DNA of 64,000 bases from Tamarix chinensis (GCA_030549775.1 CM060171.1:7722289-7786288), one strand, 5' to 3'. Counted from the stretch's first letter, positions 1-12,640 are shown. The notes: generated by a model from the sequence alone, not told the origin. Numbers and translations are program-made.

Positions 1-1838
1 ATTTCACAGCAACCAACTTGGTAATCTATGTCACAAAACATATTAAAATCGATCCTCGCTTCTTTTCGCTTTTGGACTGGCGACTCAACTTTACTAATGG
101 TTTAAATTGATTAGTCATGACTTGTCGCCGTGAATATGTGGGGTCTGTTTGATAATTAATAAATAGTTGATCTCTCATATCATATTGTTACGGTGGTATG
201 CTTTTAATGAATTGTATTAACGTATTTAACAAATATATTTTATTAGTTGTTTGTATAAATTTGTTTGACAATTTTATATTAGAGTATCTAAAAGTGTGGA
301 CACATAGGTGATTCCCCCCTCCCGCATGCATCAACTATTAAAACAACAAAAACGTTGTTAGCAAAGTTAAAAATATAAAGATGAAATCAACTTTATTTTT
401 TTTAATAATTATATGAATTGAAGTAGTGCGGTCATAGCCGATATATAATTTAAACATTTTTATTATCCATTGTAGTGTTGGTAAGAGTGATATTGTTCTT
501 ACCCAAAAACTGAGAAGCCTCGCCTAATTCTACTTAACATACAAATAATAAAATAAAATACGCTAATTCACACAAAAATAAATAATAAGAAAAATAAAAT
601 TAGGGACATTTAAAATAGAAAATGATAATAAAAAAATAAAATGAAAAAATAAATATGGATGAACGTAAATATAAAAAATATGATGGAAAATCGATTTCCA
701 CCACAAGATTAGGTCAAAATAAAGCAAGAAATTCTTATGTCATCTATTAGTCACAAAAAAAAAAGATTTACTAAGTTGTAAGCTAGAAGCATGTCTATAC
801 ACCTTATATTATGTGTCTATTTCATTTTAATACGACAAAAAAACAATATTAAATCATAGTGAATCCAACCAATAGAATTACAACAAGAGGCTCCTATATT
901 TAACTAGATCTAATGAATTAAGAATAAGTGGAAGGATCACTATGCTATGGATTTGTCAATTAATAATGACACATAAATGACAGTTTGTTAGAAATCATTG
1001 ATAAGAATGTGAAAATTTGAGCATAGCAGAGTTTTTTTTTTTTTAAAAAGAAAGTCTATAAAGAAACAATAAATAAAATGAATTTAAAAAAATTCCCTTT
1101 TTTTTAAACGATTATAAATATAACCGTTATAACAAAAAATGTCAACCATGTTTTGATAACGATTATCAATATAACTATTATGAAAACCAATAAAATTGTG
1201 TCATGCTTTAATAAGGATTATATTTATAATTGTTACCAAAACCTATTTTAATAACATTTAGAAATATAACATATATTAATACATGCACATTAAATTCCCC
1301 ATCCCTTCCCTTTCTCATTACATCTATTTCAAATTTGCAATTCTCTCTTACTCTGTCTTGCTTTAACTTGCTATCACTCCTCATCGTCCTTTTTGCATGT
1401 CGATAGTTGCTCTTCTTTCATCAGCCGGTGATTGTCTTGCCTACCTCACTATTATGTGTAAAATACCGTCATCCTATTCCTCTCGGTTGTCGCCATTTTT
1501 TCTCTCTTCCTCTCAACCAAGGTTGCATGCCACTGTGGGCTTGTCCTCCCTCTCTCCTGCTCATTTGTTTGTTGTTGTTTGTTGCTCCACATTGTCGTTA
1601 GTGTATTGTGCATGGAGTTGGTTATTGCTTCAATGCCGATGGATGTTCTTATTTTGTCCACCTTGCACGACATTCAGAGTTAGCTAGGTAGTCATTTTTT
1701 TCTTTCTTCTTTCATTATAAATATATGCATGCATGGTATTTAGTTAGTACTACATGTGTTCTTGTTTGTATGATATATGTTCACCTTAGGTGCTATGTTT
1801 TTACTTGTTATGGTTTTTCTTAGCATGTTATGTATTCC
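1..1838. other. AT-rich flank, no gene recognised
   Basis: This stretch is AT-rich with short homopolymers and no coding domain I recognise. A pyrimidine-rich patch at about 1290-1700 gives short open frames on both strands, but they are low-complexity and overlap each other. The patch resembles the polypyrimidine zone of the large LTR family. It may therefore be the 5' part of LTR Y, whose 3' end lies at 42511. I could not find a convincing LTR start here. Confidence 0.5.
1107..1270. repeat. Degenerate tandem repeat, period about 50 bp
   Basis: Units begin at 1107, 1158, 1213 and about 1253. Each carries an AACGATTATAAATATAAC-like core, and the first three end near a CATG-TTT-AAT stretch. 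The first and third cores are also partly inverse-complementary, so the region could fold into a hairpin. No element boundary is visible. Confidence 0.55.
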
Positions 1839-3129
1839 TATAATACCCTGTATTTTTGGAATATAATTTTATTAACCTTAATGATATTATTAGCATAATT
1901 TGATGAATATGTTTAATTATTTTAATTTTAATTTGTTTTATGGTTTTACCGATGATGAGGTATTCATATTAGAATTTAATTAATCTTTGTCATTGCAAAC
2001 CATTCTAAATAAATTTGTTCACGACCTTGATTTTATTATATTCATATGATTTCAATTTCAGTTTAAAAATAAATATTTTTATTCTTCCATATATTTTGAA
2101 TTTTAATATTTTAGATTTATATTCGATAATAACATTGTAGTATGATTACGACTTTGTTTTGAAGCTATATCTCATTTAAAAAATTATTTAAATTATAAAA
2201 TTTCCTTTAAAATAATAAAATTATTTTAATGATTTTATCCGTAGAAAATTTTTTTGACCTTAAATTTATCTATTTTCCTAAGGTTGTTAAGCTCCTCAAA
2301 AAGTTATAAATTAAAAATATTTTCATAATTTTATTTATGATTTTCTTTCTGAAATTAATTTTCTTGCATTTTACCCTTTTTGGATTGTGAAGGACATTTT
2401 TCAAAAATCATATGAATTAATCTTAGTTCCTCATAATATTGTTTAAATATTTCTAGATAGTTATGAATAGTTTTCTTTATCGTATTATGTATTTTCATAG
2501 ATAATATAAATCCTTGCATTTGTTGGTATTTTCTTCCAAAAAATTTCTTAATTTTTTTTAAATAGCTTTTATATTGATTTTATACCTTCTGATATTTATG
2601 AAATAATTTTTCTTAAATGAGTTTTGGATAAAATTATTAATTAATATTTTTAGATGTTCAATATTCTCATTTGTGTATTTGTGTTTGTAAAAAAGATCAA
2701 CCTAACTAGTCAATTCCCACCCCCATTTTCATTTCTCTTCTTGAAATGCCACAAAAAATTCTAATTTTTAAAAAATATATTTAAAGGAGCTTTCATTATG
2801 AAAATTAATTAAATAAATTATTTTTATTAAAATAAAAGAGAATTAATTAGGGAAAAATTAAGAAGAAATTTATAAGTATTTTAATTATGAGAAATTTAGG
2901 TATTTTGGCAAAGTAAGGATTTTATTTTGAAAATAAATTAAATAAATTATTTTATTTAAAATAATAAATATAAAATATTTTGAAATTAATATTGATTTTA
3001 TAAATAATTTAATTGGAGAAAATTAGGGTATTTTGCTGATTAAAATAGAATTTATGAAAAATCTTTAAAAAACCCTAAATTAGCCTAAAAAGGGATTTAA
3101 ATATTATTATTTTTTAATATCCCAATTAA

Positions 3130-4380
3130 TTTAATTAACCTAACCCATTATTTTTCTTTTTTCCTTTTTTCCTTTTCTTTCTTCCTTTTTCTTTCGTTTT
3201 CTCTCTTCTTCTTTTATTTTTCTTTTTTCCCCTCCTTGACCTAGGCCAACTCACGGCCGAGTTCCCCTTTCCTCTTCTTCCTTTCCCTCGGCATGACCTA
3301 ACCCGCACGGCCGAACCTCTTCCCTATCCCTCGCTGCACAGCACTTCCCTTCTTTTTTCGTCAAAACACGTCATTTGGTTTAAGAACCTTAGCCCTTAGG
3401 CCCAAATGCCCGGTTCATCTTTCTTTCTTTTCTTTTCCCCTGGGCTGACTGGTCTACGCAACCCCCCATCTTTTTCTTCTTTCTTCCCCCATCGACGCCG
3501 ACTTGTGCTTGTAACTTTGCCACCCCGCCTTGATTTTTCGCCGTCAGTTACGGTTATTTTCCTTCCTCTCTCTTCCCCCTGACTCACTGGCCCTTTTGAT
3601 CCAACCAAATCTCCCCCTTCTCGCGCGATCCCCTTCCTTTTTCCCTACACATTCCTTTGCCTAAAACTTACTCCCACCGGCCAATCTCGCCGCCGGTAAC
3701 CCTAACCCTACTTGTTTACCCCCTAGCCGACCCACAGAACCCTACCCTTTCTTCTTTTCTCTATAAATATACCCATAACAAGCCTAGTATCGAGCTCTTG
3801 ATCCCCAACCCAGAAAAATCCCCTTGTCGTTGCTGCCCTTTCAAATGTCGTTTCCGCTGCCTCCGGCTAACTTGGCCACCACCTCTACCTACCCAATTCA
3901 TCCTTGCGCCGCCCTCTAACTAACTACGCCTCCCATATCCTTCAATTTTTCCTGCACAAACCACCCCGACTGTGCAAAGTAGCCCCCTCGACCAACCCAT
4001 TTTCTATAGCTGCCACCTTTCACGCCACCCTTAGCCACCTCTTCTGTTGCTGCCACCGCTTCTTTTACCTCCCAAATTGTGTTGCAAACCCTCGTCTACC
4101 TTCCTCTACCTTTATTTTCCTCTTCCTCCCTCTCCAACTCCCTTTCTCTTCTTCTCCCCCATTTGGCCACTACAACCACCGTGCGCAGCCACCTTTGGCT
4201 GCACCGCCACCCTTATTCTGTCCCTCTCCTTCTGGGAAACTCTAAACACCCCAATTCCCACCTTCATTCTCCCTATTTTGTTCCCAACCCTCAACTTTTT
4301 CCCTTTTCTTCTCTTTTTTGGGCCACCGTCGCTGGTGCCACCCCTCACCACCAGCCTAAGGTTGAACCCTAGACCCTCTC
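3130..4380 (+). other. Polypyrimidine block of LTR A
   Basis: Over a kilobase of strongly C/T-biased + strand. It opens into Pro/Ser/Leu/Phe-rich frames in several overlapping phases and Lys/Arg/Gly/Glu-rich frames on the other strand. That pattern comes from base composition, not selection on a protein. The same block occurs in B (8700-9840), C (17690-18900), D (26515-27660), E (25465-26194 with 31177-31640) and G (58800-59760). Confidence 0.7.
3762..3769 (+). promoter_or_regulatory. TATA box of LTR A
   Basis: TATAAATA stands in a CTCTATAAATATACCC context. The same box, mostly followed by ACCCC, recurs at matching places in LTRs B, C, D and G. It probably marks the U3/R promoter, with transcription starting about 30 bp downstream. 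Confidence 0.6.
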
Positions 4381-4439
4381 AACCTTTTTCCCTATTTTTA
4401 CAAGACTCAATTTATTTTATTTCATTTATTTGAATATAA

Positions 4440-4451
4440 ATACTATTATTA

Positions 4452-4488
<37 letters not shown>

Positions 4489-5340
4489 TCCATTATTATT
4501 ATTTATTATTAGTAGTAGTAGTAGTATTAATGTTTTTATTATTATTTCTGTTGAGGGCTGAAGCCCTATTGTATTTTTATTTCAATTTTATTATTGTTAT
4601 TCTTATTATTTCTATTATAACTATTACTAATATTAATATGTTGTTGTTGTTATTATTATTATTACTACTATTACTATGTTGAAATGGTTATTATTATTAT
4701 TATTCCATTATTATTATTACAACGATTTTACCGTTAATGTTGTTGTTGTTGTTGTTGTTGTTGTTATTATTATTTTCAATGTTAATATTATTATTCTTTA
4801 TAGGGTTGAAACCCTATTGTGCCTATTTTGAATTATAATAGTGGTATTATAAATATCAATTCTTATTATTATTAATATTATCATTATTTTTATCCTTAGC
4901 ATTCATTATTCTTATTATTATTATTTTACTACTATTATTATTTAATAAGATTATTATTATTCAATGTAGGGAAGAAACCCTACTTCATTTTATCTTCAAA
5001 TATTATCCTTACTATTATTACCATTATGGTTATTATTATTATTTTATAATATTATTATGGTTTTTATCATTGTTATTGTTATTATTATTATTTCATTATT
5101 ATTATTACTAAATTTGGTTATTTATTTTACTAATATTATTAGTAGTAGTATTTTGGTAAAGGGGTTGAAGCCCTTATTTCACTTTATTTTGAATAATGTC
5201 CTTTTTTTTTTATTATTTTTACTATTATTATTCTTATTATATTATCATTGATATTATTTTTAGTATCTTTGCTATTATTATTTTAGTATCATTATTATTA
5301 TTAGGGTAAAGTCTTCAACCCTATATTATCAATTTTCATA
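4440..5340 (+). repeat. (TAT)n-rich zone with spaced AGGG..CCCT palindromes
   Basis: Interrupted TAT/TTA, TAG and TTG trinucleotide runs make up this stretch. Five short inverted repeats of the AGGGCTGAAGCCCT type sit at 4554, 4802, 4968, 5160 and 5303. LTR C has a similar set at about 19200, 19376 and 19553. Confidence 0.75.
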
Positions 5341-5814
5341 ATATTACTATTACTTCTTATATCTTTAGCAAAGTTAGTAATTAGTTAATGTTATTTTATT
5401 AATATGTTATTATTTTATCAAAACCCTAAGGAGGCATAGGAGCGTGCTCCAAGACCAATGTTTTAGGTAAGGGTGTTACTAAGGCCTTTTGTGATTTTAT
5501 ATGCATTATGTGATTCACATGCTATGTATCCTATGTTTATCATTGTTAATTAAGTCATATGTAGTATGATGTGGTGTTGAAGTATTTTTATTTTTTTTTT
5601 GTATTTACATGGCATGTGTATTATGTATATGTGATGAATGGTTTGTGACCCTTTATATATGCATGTGAGGATGTTAATTTATGGTTTGTATGGAGGAAAG
5701 AATGGAAAAGGAGGATTGGGAAAGAATTTGACCAAGAGATGTGAGTTGACCTAAGTATTTTAATGATTCATGAGTGGAAGAATAAAATGGAAAATTTAGG
5801 GTTTCGTATGAGAG

Positions 5815-6370
5815 AATATAATCTATGTTTTGTATGGGAGAATCTACTTTATGGTTTTATATGGGAGAATCTAATTTATGATTTTATATGGGAGAATATA
5901 TTTTATGATGTTATATGGGAGAATCTAATTATGGTTTTATATGGGAGAATCTAATTTATGGTGTTATATGGGAGAATCTAATTTATGGTTTGGATGAAAG
6001 AATCTAAATTATAGTATAACATGGGAGATTCTAATCTATGGTTGTGCATGGAAAAATCTATGGTCGTGCATGGAAGAATCTTTGGTTTCATATGGATGGA
6101 CTTAGGGTTTTGTATGGCATATTTTATGAGGTTATATGGGAGAGTCTAAGTTAGGGTTTTGTATGGGAGGATCTCATTTAGTGTTTGGTATGGATGAATA
6201 TTTGGTTTTGTATGGGTTGAATTTAGGGTTTGGTATGGATGAATATTTAGTTTTGTATGGATTAAATTTAGGATTTGGTATGGATGAATCTTTAGTTTTG
6301 TGTATATTGAATCTAGGGTTTTAAATGACAGAATCTTGGGCCTTGCATGAAAGAATTTAGGGTTTCGTAT
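5815..6370 (+). repeat. Minisatellite in LTR A, about 27-bp units
   Basis: Units of the form ATGGGAGAATCTAATTTATG followed by GTTTTAT repeat head to tail, then decay into GGTTTGGTATGGATGAAT variants. Short open frames across it are repetitive (ENLIYDFIWENL-like) and I do not regard them as genes. Confidence 0.75.
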
Positions 6371-6829
6371 GGATGGACTTAGGGTTGTGCATGAAAATTT
6401 TGAAAGGTTGCATGGGGTGTGTAAAGTCTACATGGGAGTGAAATTTACGTATGAAAAGTTGATTTGGGATAGTAATGTAAGCATTGTTTGGGTGGTTGAA
6501 CAATTTGGATGGAAAATAGTATGTGGAGCATTATCTGGGTACGTAAGAGACTGAGCTAGGGTTTGGAGTGGCTAATTATTGGTTGTTGTGATTAACTAGG
6601 GTTTACAGTGGTTAACTATGGTTGGTTGTGGATAACTAGGGCTTGGAGTGATTAACTATGGGTTGTTGTGGTTAACTAAGGTTTTGATATGGCTAACTAG
6701 GGTTTGGTGGTAGTACGTGTGTACTTGGTGAATAAAGTATGATGATGAATATGGAATTTATGATTTGTGATGTGTGAAGTGTAAAGGAAGTGATTCATGC
6801 ATGTCCAGGGTAAAAGCTTTTGTATAAGA

Positions 6830-7240
6830 TACTTAAGACGTTAATCACTTAAAGTGAAAGACTATTGAGCTGGGTCCCACCAATCCACCAGTCAGAAATA
6901 GTGGTTAGGATGCGTAGTCCTATGTGTCTTCCATCCACCGGCTATAATAGTGGTTAGGGTATGTTACCCTATATGCCTCCGATCCACCGGCTATAATAGT
7001 GGCTGATTCCGAGCTCAATAAACCTAACAGTTTGCTAAGACTTGTGAAAGACACTAATTACATATAGTGGAACACAATGCGTGCCGAAGACAACCAATCC
7101 ACCAGTAAGAAATAGTGGTTAGGGTATAATACCCTATGTGTGACTGATCCACCAGTTAATAAATAGTGGGCAGGAGCATTGTGCCCTTCTTTTCTTCGAT
7201 CCATCGGCTATAATAGTGGGGGCTTCCGTACTCGCATGGA
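6830..7240 (+). repeat. CCACCGG-motif arrays in LTR A
   Basis: Two blocks are present. The first opens with CACTTAAAGTGAAAGAC and the second with a TATAGTGGAACAC-like leader. Each is followed by copies of a 19-mer close to CCACCGGCTATAATAGTGG, separated by about 35-60 bp spacers that often contain GCCCT. Function unknown. Confidence 0.75.
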
Positions 7241-7988
7241 TTTGATAAAAAGTATGGTGTGAATCGATTTCTGATCAAAGATTAATTAAATAATTAATTT
7301 GGACTATAATTGGGTCTTTATGTATGTACCCAAATGATTTATTGATATTATGATATCATGATGGCCTTTATGTTCTTTTATTCTTATGCATGATTTATGT
7401 GATTTTCTGTGTTGGCCTTAGTGCTCGGTTACCTTGCTTAGTACGTAGTGTACTGATCACCCTTTTTCATGAGTGCTACTCATTCCTACGAGTAGTATGC
7501 CCTTCTAACTTTGTGCAGGTGGGCAAGACATCAATTGGGGTTGAGTGTTGAGCATGTTTTCGTTTCGAAGTTCGAAAGTAGTGTGGCCGGATATGCTCTT
7601 CTTGTTATCTTATTTATTTCTATTATTCTTTTTATATCATATTCTTCCCTTTATGAGTGAACATTTTGTATTGAGTTTTCTAGATGAACCTTTTATCTTA
7701 TGAAAGTGTTATTTCTTCTTTTTCTGGAATTTTGACCATGTACTCTGATTCATGATTCTTCTACGCTTACTCTGATTTTTGATGTATGATTCTTTCTAGT
7801 TCTTTTATGAACTCTTGGTTTGAATTTAATGTCAATCTTTTCTTAGCCTTAGCACTTGGTACTAAAACAGTCGAAGAGAATAGGTTTGGTACTAAGTGTG
7901 GCGGTAACATCCCCAGAATTCACGGGTTTCCAATGTTAAGTTCTTCCACTTTAAAAAAAAGTAGTGAATTCTAGAGTATTACACTTCT

Positions 7989-8396
7989 GCTCTCTCCCTC
8001 ATTTCTTTTATTTTCTCTCTCTTCCTTTCCCATTCTTCTAAGTGAATTCCAATTTTCAACTCTATGCTCCCATCTCCTCTTATTTAATCCCTTTCTCCTT
8101 CATCTCCAACCATGAAACCCCATCGCTAAACTAACAAGATTAGACAACAATGGGTGAGTGACGTTAGAACATCAACGGCCACCAGCACTAACAAGGAGAC
8201 TTTTGCTCAATCTGGCTCGAGCACCTCCTTGCATCGCCTCCCATTCGAGCACGATGCCTAATACACCACACTCCATCGCCCTACAATTGGTCACACCACC
8301 ACCCCTATGAGTTGCTGCAACCGTTGCTGAGTAGCAATCGCATAAGTAATGGAGGACAAAAATGAATGGAGGGGTCATGGTCACACCACTGTCATG
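7989..8396. other. Piece of LTR-like unit Z between A and B
   Basis: This is a pyrimidine-rich host fragment left between two solo LTR insertions. It holds no domain. A weak + strand frame appears around 8110 (ATGAAACCCCATCGC), but it stops at once. Confidence 0.45.
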
Positions 8397-9265
8397 GTCA
8401 TTGAAATACCCCAAAATCCTAATTTAGAAAATTATGGCAAAATAAGGATTTATTAGGAAAATTAATTAAATAAATTATTTTATTAATATAAGGGGAAGTA
8501 TTTAAGGTAAAATCAAGAGGAAAACAATAAATAATTAAATTAGGAAAAATTAGGGTGTTTTGCTAATTAAAATGTAATTTAAGGAAAAATCATTCAAAAT
8601 ATCCTAAATTAATCTAAAAAGGAAATTTGTTTATTATTATACTAAAATTATTATTTTAAATATTCAAAAATACTAAAATATTATAAATACCCGAACCCAT
8701 CTATTTTTTCCATTTTCCCATTTCCCTTTTTTCCTTTCTTTTTCATCTTCTTTCCTTTTTTCTCCTTCCTCCTTTTCTTTTTTCTTCCTTCCCCCGAGTT
8801 GGGCTTGTGCCCTCACAGCCCAACGGCTTTTCCCCCCTCTCTTTTCCTTCTGCGCAGCCCAGCCCGCTATTCCTTTCCTCCGCTCAACCCGCCTTGTCCC
8901 CTCTCTTTTTCTTTCTTTTATTTTCTTTTCTTTCCCAAACCAGCCGGCCCCCCGAATCGTCTTCTTCCCCACTCCTCTTCCATGCTACCTACAACCCTAC
9001 CGCCACCATCCCCCCTCCTTTTCCATCGTATGTCGAACAACCTGCTTCCTCCTCCCTCCTTCATCATTTTCCTTTCCTTTTTCAACCCCAACCAACCCCT
9101 CATCTCTCCTCTCACGCGTGCCCTCCCCTTCCTTTTCTTCTCCCCTAACCCAACCTACCCTCCCATTTATAGACTTGCACCAGCCTGCCACCACCGGCCG
9201 GTGCTCCTGTCATACTTGCCCCCTCTTTTCCTCTTCCCCCTCTATCATTTCTACCCCCATTAGCC

Positions 9266-9273
9266 TATAAATA
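9266..9273 (+). promoter_or_regulatory. TATA box of LTR B
   Basis: TATAAATA followed by CCCCAT, at the 3' part of the polypyrimidine block, the same place as in the other copies. Confidence 0.6.
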
Positions 9274-9899
9274 CCCCATACTTAACCCTTAATCAACCTT
9301 CCTTTCCCTACCTAGAAAATATGCCCCCTTGCACCACTGCCACTTCAGACACCTCCTTATCCAACGTTACCCAACGTTTCTGCCTGAACCACCTACCCAA
9401 CTACTCCTTCCATCACCCTCCACCGAACTACACCTTCCACCACCTCTAATTCTCCATGCACAAGCTGCCACAACCATGCAAAGTTGGCACCTCAATCTAC
9501 TACTTTGCACCCACTGCCACCCTTTGCACTGCCGTTTCTGTCACAGCCACCACTCTCCCTACCTTCTAAAACACCCACCTAAGCCTCCTCTACCTCCCTC
9601 TCCTTCTCCCTTCCTCCCCCTCCACCACCTTCGGCCACCACAAAAACCGCTACCTGTGCCACCCCTTTGGCTACGCCACCACCACCATTCCAACCCTCTC
9701 AACCCAGAGCATCCACCACCACTAGAACCACCCTCTCACTCCCCCTCTTCTAACATAGAAATCCACCTTTCAACTTCTCTTCCTCCTCCACCGTTGCCGC
9801 CGCCGGTGCTGCCTAGTCACCACTATCCCTAGGTTATGCCCTAGCCTCCCTAACCTTTAAAAATAATTTATTAAGTTGTTAATTATTTTATTTGTGTTA

Positions 9900-9967
9900 A
9901 TATCATCATCATCATTATTATTATTATGATTACTATTATTATAATTATTATAATAATAATAATAATA

Positions 9968-10006
<39 letters not shown>

Positions 10007-10023
10007 TTGAATATTCAAACCAT

Positions 10024-10097
<74 letters not shown>

Positions 10098-10172
10098 ACT
10101 TGGGAACTATTATTACTAATGCTAATATTAACATGATTATTTGAACCTTAATATTACTATTACTAAGATTTG

Positions 10173-10226
<54 letters not shown>

Positions 10227-10326
10227 CATCATCATCATCATCATCATCATTATTATCACTGCTTTAGTATTACTAATACCACAATTATTATTACTAAGAT
10301 TTAGGTTGTTGTTGTTGTTGTTGTTG

Positions 10327-10370
<44 letters not shown>

Positions 10371-10375
10371 TATTA
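9900..10375 (+). repeat. Compound trinucleotide microsatellite in LTR B
   Basis: Long runs of ATT, ACT, ATC and TTG triplets, including about 14 ACT units near 10025-10065. The open frame made almost entirely of Ile and Thr is a translation of this repeat. Confidence 0.9.
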
Positions 10376-12019
10376 AAAAGCTATTATCTTTAGTAATATA
10401 AATATTTCTATTAATACTTTAACATGAACCAATATAACTACTAAGACCTATTTTGACTAGTAGTAACATTATTAGCTACTTTAAGAATAATAACCCTACT
10501 TTTACTTATAAAACTACTATTATTATTATTAACCCTAATATTAGGCTATGGCAAGGGTAAGGTAGGAAACCATGGTAATTTTGGTAAGAGGCAAGTTTAC
10601 CCTAGTGTTTCCCTCTTATAGGTGAACCAAGTCAAAACCCTAAGGAGGCTTAGGAGCGTGGTCTAAGCCCAGTGTCATTTTAGGTAAGGATATGGTTAAG
10701 GCCTTTTTGTGTGTAAGAATTTGCTTTGTGTATTGGTTTGATGTGTGTGCTTTACATATATTATATTATTATGCTTTTGTAGCGCAGCTTGCTAAGCACG
10801 AAGCTAAGGTAAGTTGCATGTGTTTATAACATATGTAATATGATAGTATTACTTGTATTTGAATTGTGCCTATGTAATATTGTCCCTTATGACATGCATG
10901 ATAGGAGGTCCTAAGTAGTATGATGTGGTTGTGAGAGAAATGGAAAGGAATGAGGAAAGTGAGTGGACTAGAGATTGATAATGATGGCCTAATTATCTTA
11001 TAACCTATGGGTGGAAAAAAAGAAGAATAATGGGAATAAATTAAGGGAATGGATCAAACATGCATGGGGAATTTGGGGTTTGCATGAGATAGTTAACCTT
11101 TGCATGAGGATGACTTTTACGTGGAAAAAGTTGATTTGAGGGTTAGGTAAGGTAAAGGGAGAATTTTTGGGGTAATTGGAGATCATATGTGAAAAACAGT
11201 ATGTGGGTTGATGTAAGAATACATGGGAGACTTGACTAGGGTTTTGAGAGGAAACCCTAAGTGAGAGAAATGTATAAGGTAGGAAAAACTAATGGAAATT
11301 TTCAGAATGAGGAATAAAAGATGGAAGGGGTGTCACATGAAGGAAAAGTGAGTCAAGTGAGAAAATTATATTTGGGTGTTGAGTGAGTGACATAAAAGAA
11401 AGGAGAAGTACTAGGGTTTTCGGGGAGCTACTAGAGTTTTTATGATCATGTGTGGGAGTTGGATAGTGAGGTTGTAATGTCAAGTGTGGATTGAGGCAAG
11501 TGATTGTTTCAAAAATAAAGAAGAGTTTTGAGTTCATGGTGGGTAGAAAAAGATGGGAAGGAAGTCTTGGGGTCATAGGTTGTGTTGGATATGTGTCATG
11601 TGGAAGAGGTGATGGTAAGTAAGAGTGATGAATGAATAACATTGTATGAGGAAAGAGAGGTGCTAGAGTTTTGGGATGGCCAACTAGGGTTTTGTGGCCA
11701 CATGTGTTATATGGGAAGTAAAATGGATGTTTGGGGATGAATCGAGTGAGGTGAAAAATTGGAGGAGCATGAGTTATGTGGGATAGAGTAAGGTTAGGTT
11801 ATATATACCAAATTAGGGTTTCTTGGAGGAAAACCCTAGAGAGTGATATTAATTTGATTCAAAGATATAGAAAGTGGGCCTCAGAGTTAAGTATTCATGG
11901 TAATGAGGAAATAGTGGGAAAGAATGTTTGGAGGTACTAGAGGGAGTAGAAGTCGCAAAATATGAGACAGGAGTTTTGGGAAGTCGAATGGGTCGTACAT
12001 GTCTAGTTGGGGTTATGTG

Positions 12020-12640
12020 TGGAATAAGATACATTAAAACACTAACCACTTAAAGTGAAATATTATTGAGCTAGGGCCCAGTGAGGTTATATATTTTCCG
12101 ATCCACTAGCTATTATAGTGGTTAGGTGTGTTTTGCCCAGCTAAGTGATTTTCTTGTCCACCGGCTATAATAGTAGTCAGAAGCATTTTGCCCTGTTCAG
12201 CGTTTTCGGTCCACTGGCTATATTATTTGGGGATTTCGGGCTTGATAAACCAAACTTTGCATGGTAATAAGTCATGGGAAGATATTATTTACTTACAGTG
12301 GAACGCCTCGTGAGTCGGGGCTAGTGAGGATATATTTTTTTGGTCCACGAGCAATAATAGTAGTCAGGTGTGTTCTGTCCTATGGAGTGTTTCCAATCCA
12401 CTGAATATAATAGTGGGGTTCCCATAATCACGTGGAATTAATATGAGAAATGTGTGAACTAGAAGTATAAGACATGAAAAGATACTAATTATTTATAGTG
12501 GAACACCATATAAGTCGAAGCCAGTGAGCTTATATATATTTTTTCGGTCCACCAGCTATAATAGTGGTTAGGTGCGTTCTGCTTTGTGGAGTATTTCAAT
12601 TCTACTGGTTATAATAGTGGGGCTCTCGTACTCTCATGGA
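12020..12640 (+). repeat. CCACCGG-motif arrays in LTR B
   Basis: Three leader blocks (TTAAAGTGAAATATTATTGA, then two TATAGTGGAAC/CAGTGGAAC-type leaders) are each followed by copies of the CCACCGGCTATAATAGTGG-type motif. B has one block more than A, C, D or E. Confidence 0.7.

Larger units (their letters stand above)
2742..7983 (+). mobile_element. Solo LTR A (5,242 bp), giant LTR family
   Basis: The unit starts TGAAATGCCACAAAAAATTC and ends AGAGTATTACA. The 5 bp on each side are identical (CTTCT at 2737-2741 and 7984-7988), the signature of integrase insertion. Inside, in order: AT-rich head to about 3130; polypyrimidine block 3130-4380 with a TATA box; (TAT)n/(TTG)n zone 4440-5340; palindrome and donor-like site at 5430-5475; a 27-bp minisatellite 5815-6370; CCACCGG motif arrays 6830-7240; acceptor-like site at 7518; tail with GGCGGTAACATCCCC at about 7900. 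There is no primer-binding site, polypurine tract or pol, so it is a solo LTR by structure. Assignment to Del/Tekay chromoviruses rests on resemblance of the termini and tail only. Confidence 0.85.

Noticed and set aside
3690..3710. Telomere-like AACCCTAACCCTA
   Set aside because: Only two units. Single AACCCTAA or TAGGGTTT phrases are scattered through the LTRs as part of other repeats.
3396..4433. Several overlapping open frames of 70-128 codons in LTR A
   Set aside because: They arise from C/T-rich DNA that lacks A-containing stops. They occur in several phases at once and recur in each LTR without conserved protein sequence.
8673..9832. Pro-rich frames up to 167 codons in LTR B and basic frames on the other strand
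   Set aside because: Same compositional effect. A proline-rich protein would need a consistent repeat and codon bias, which are absent.
9926..10144. Ile/Thr homopolymer frame
   Set aside because: Direct translation of ATT and ACT repeats.
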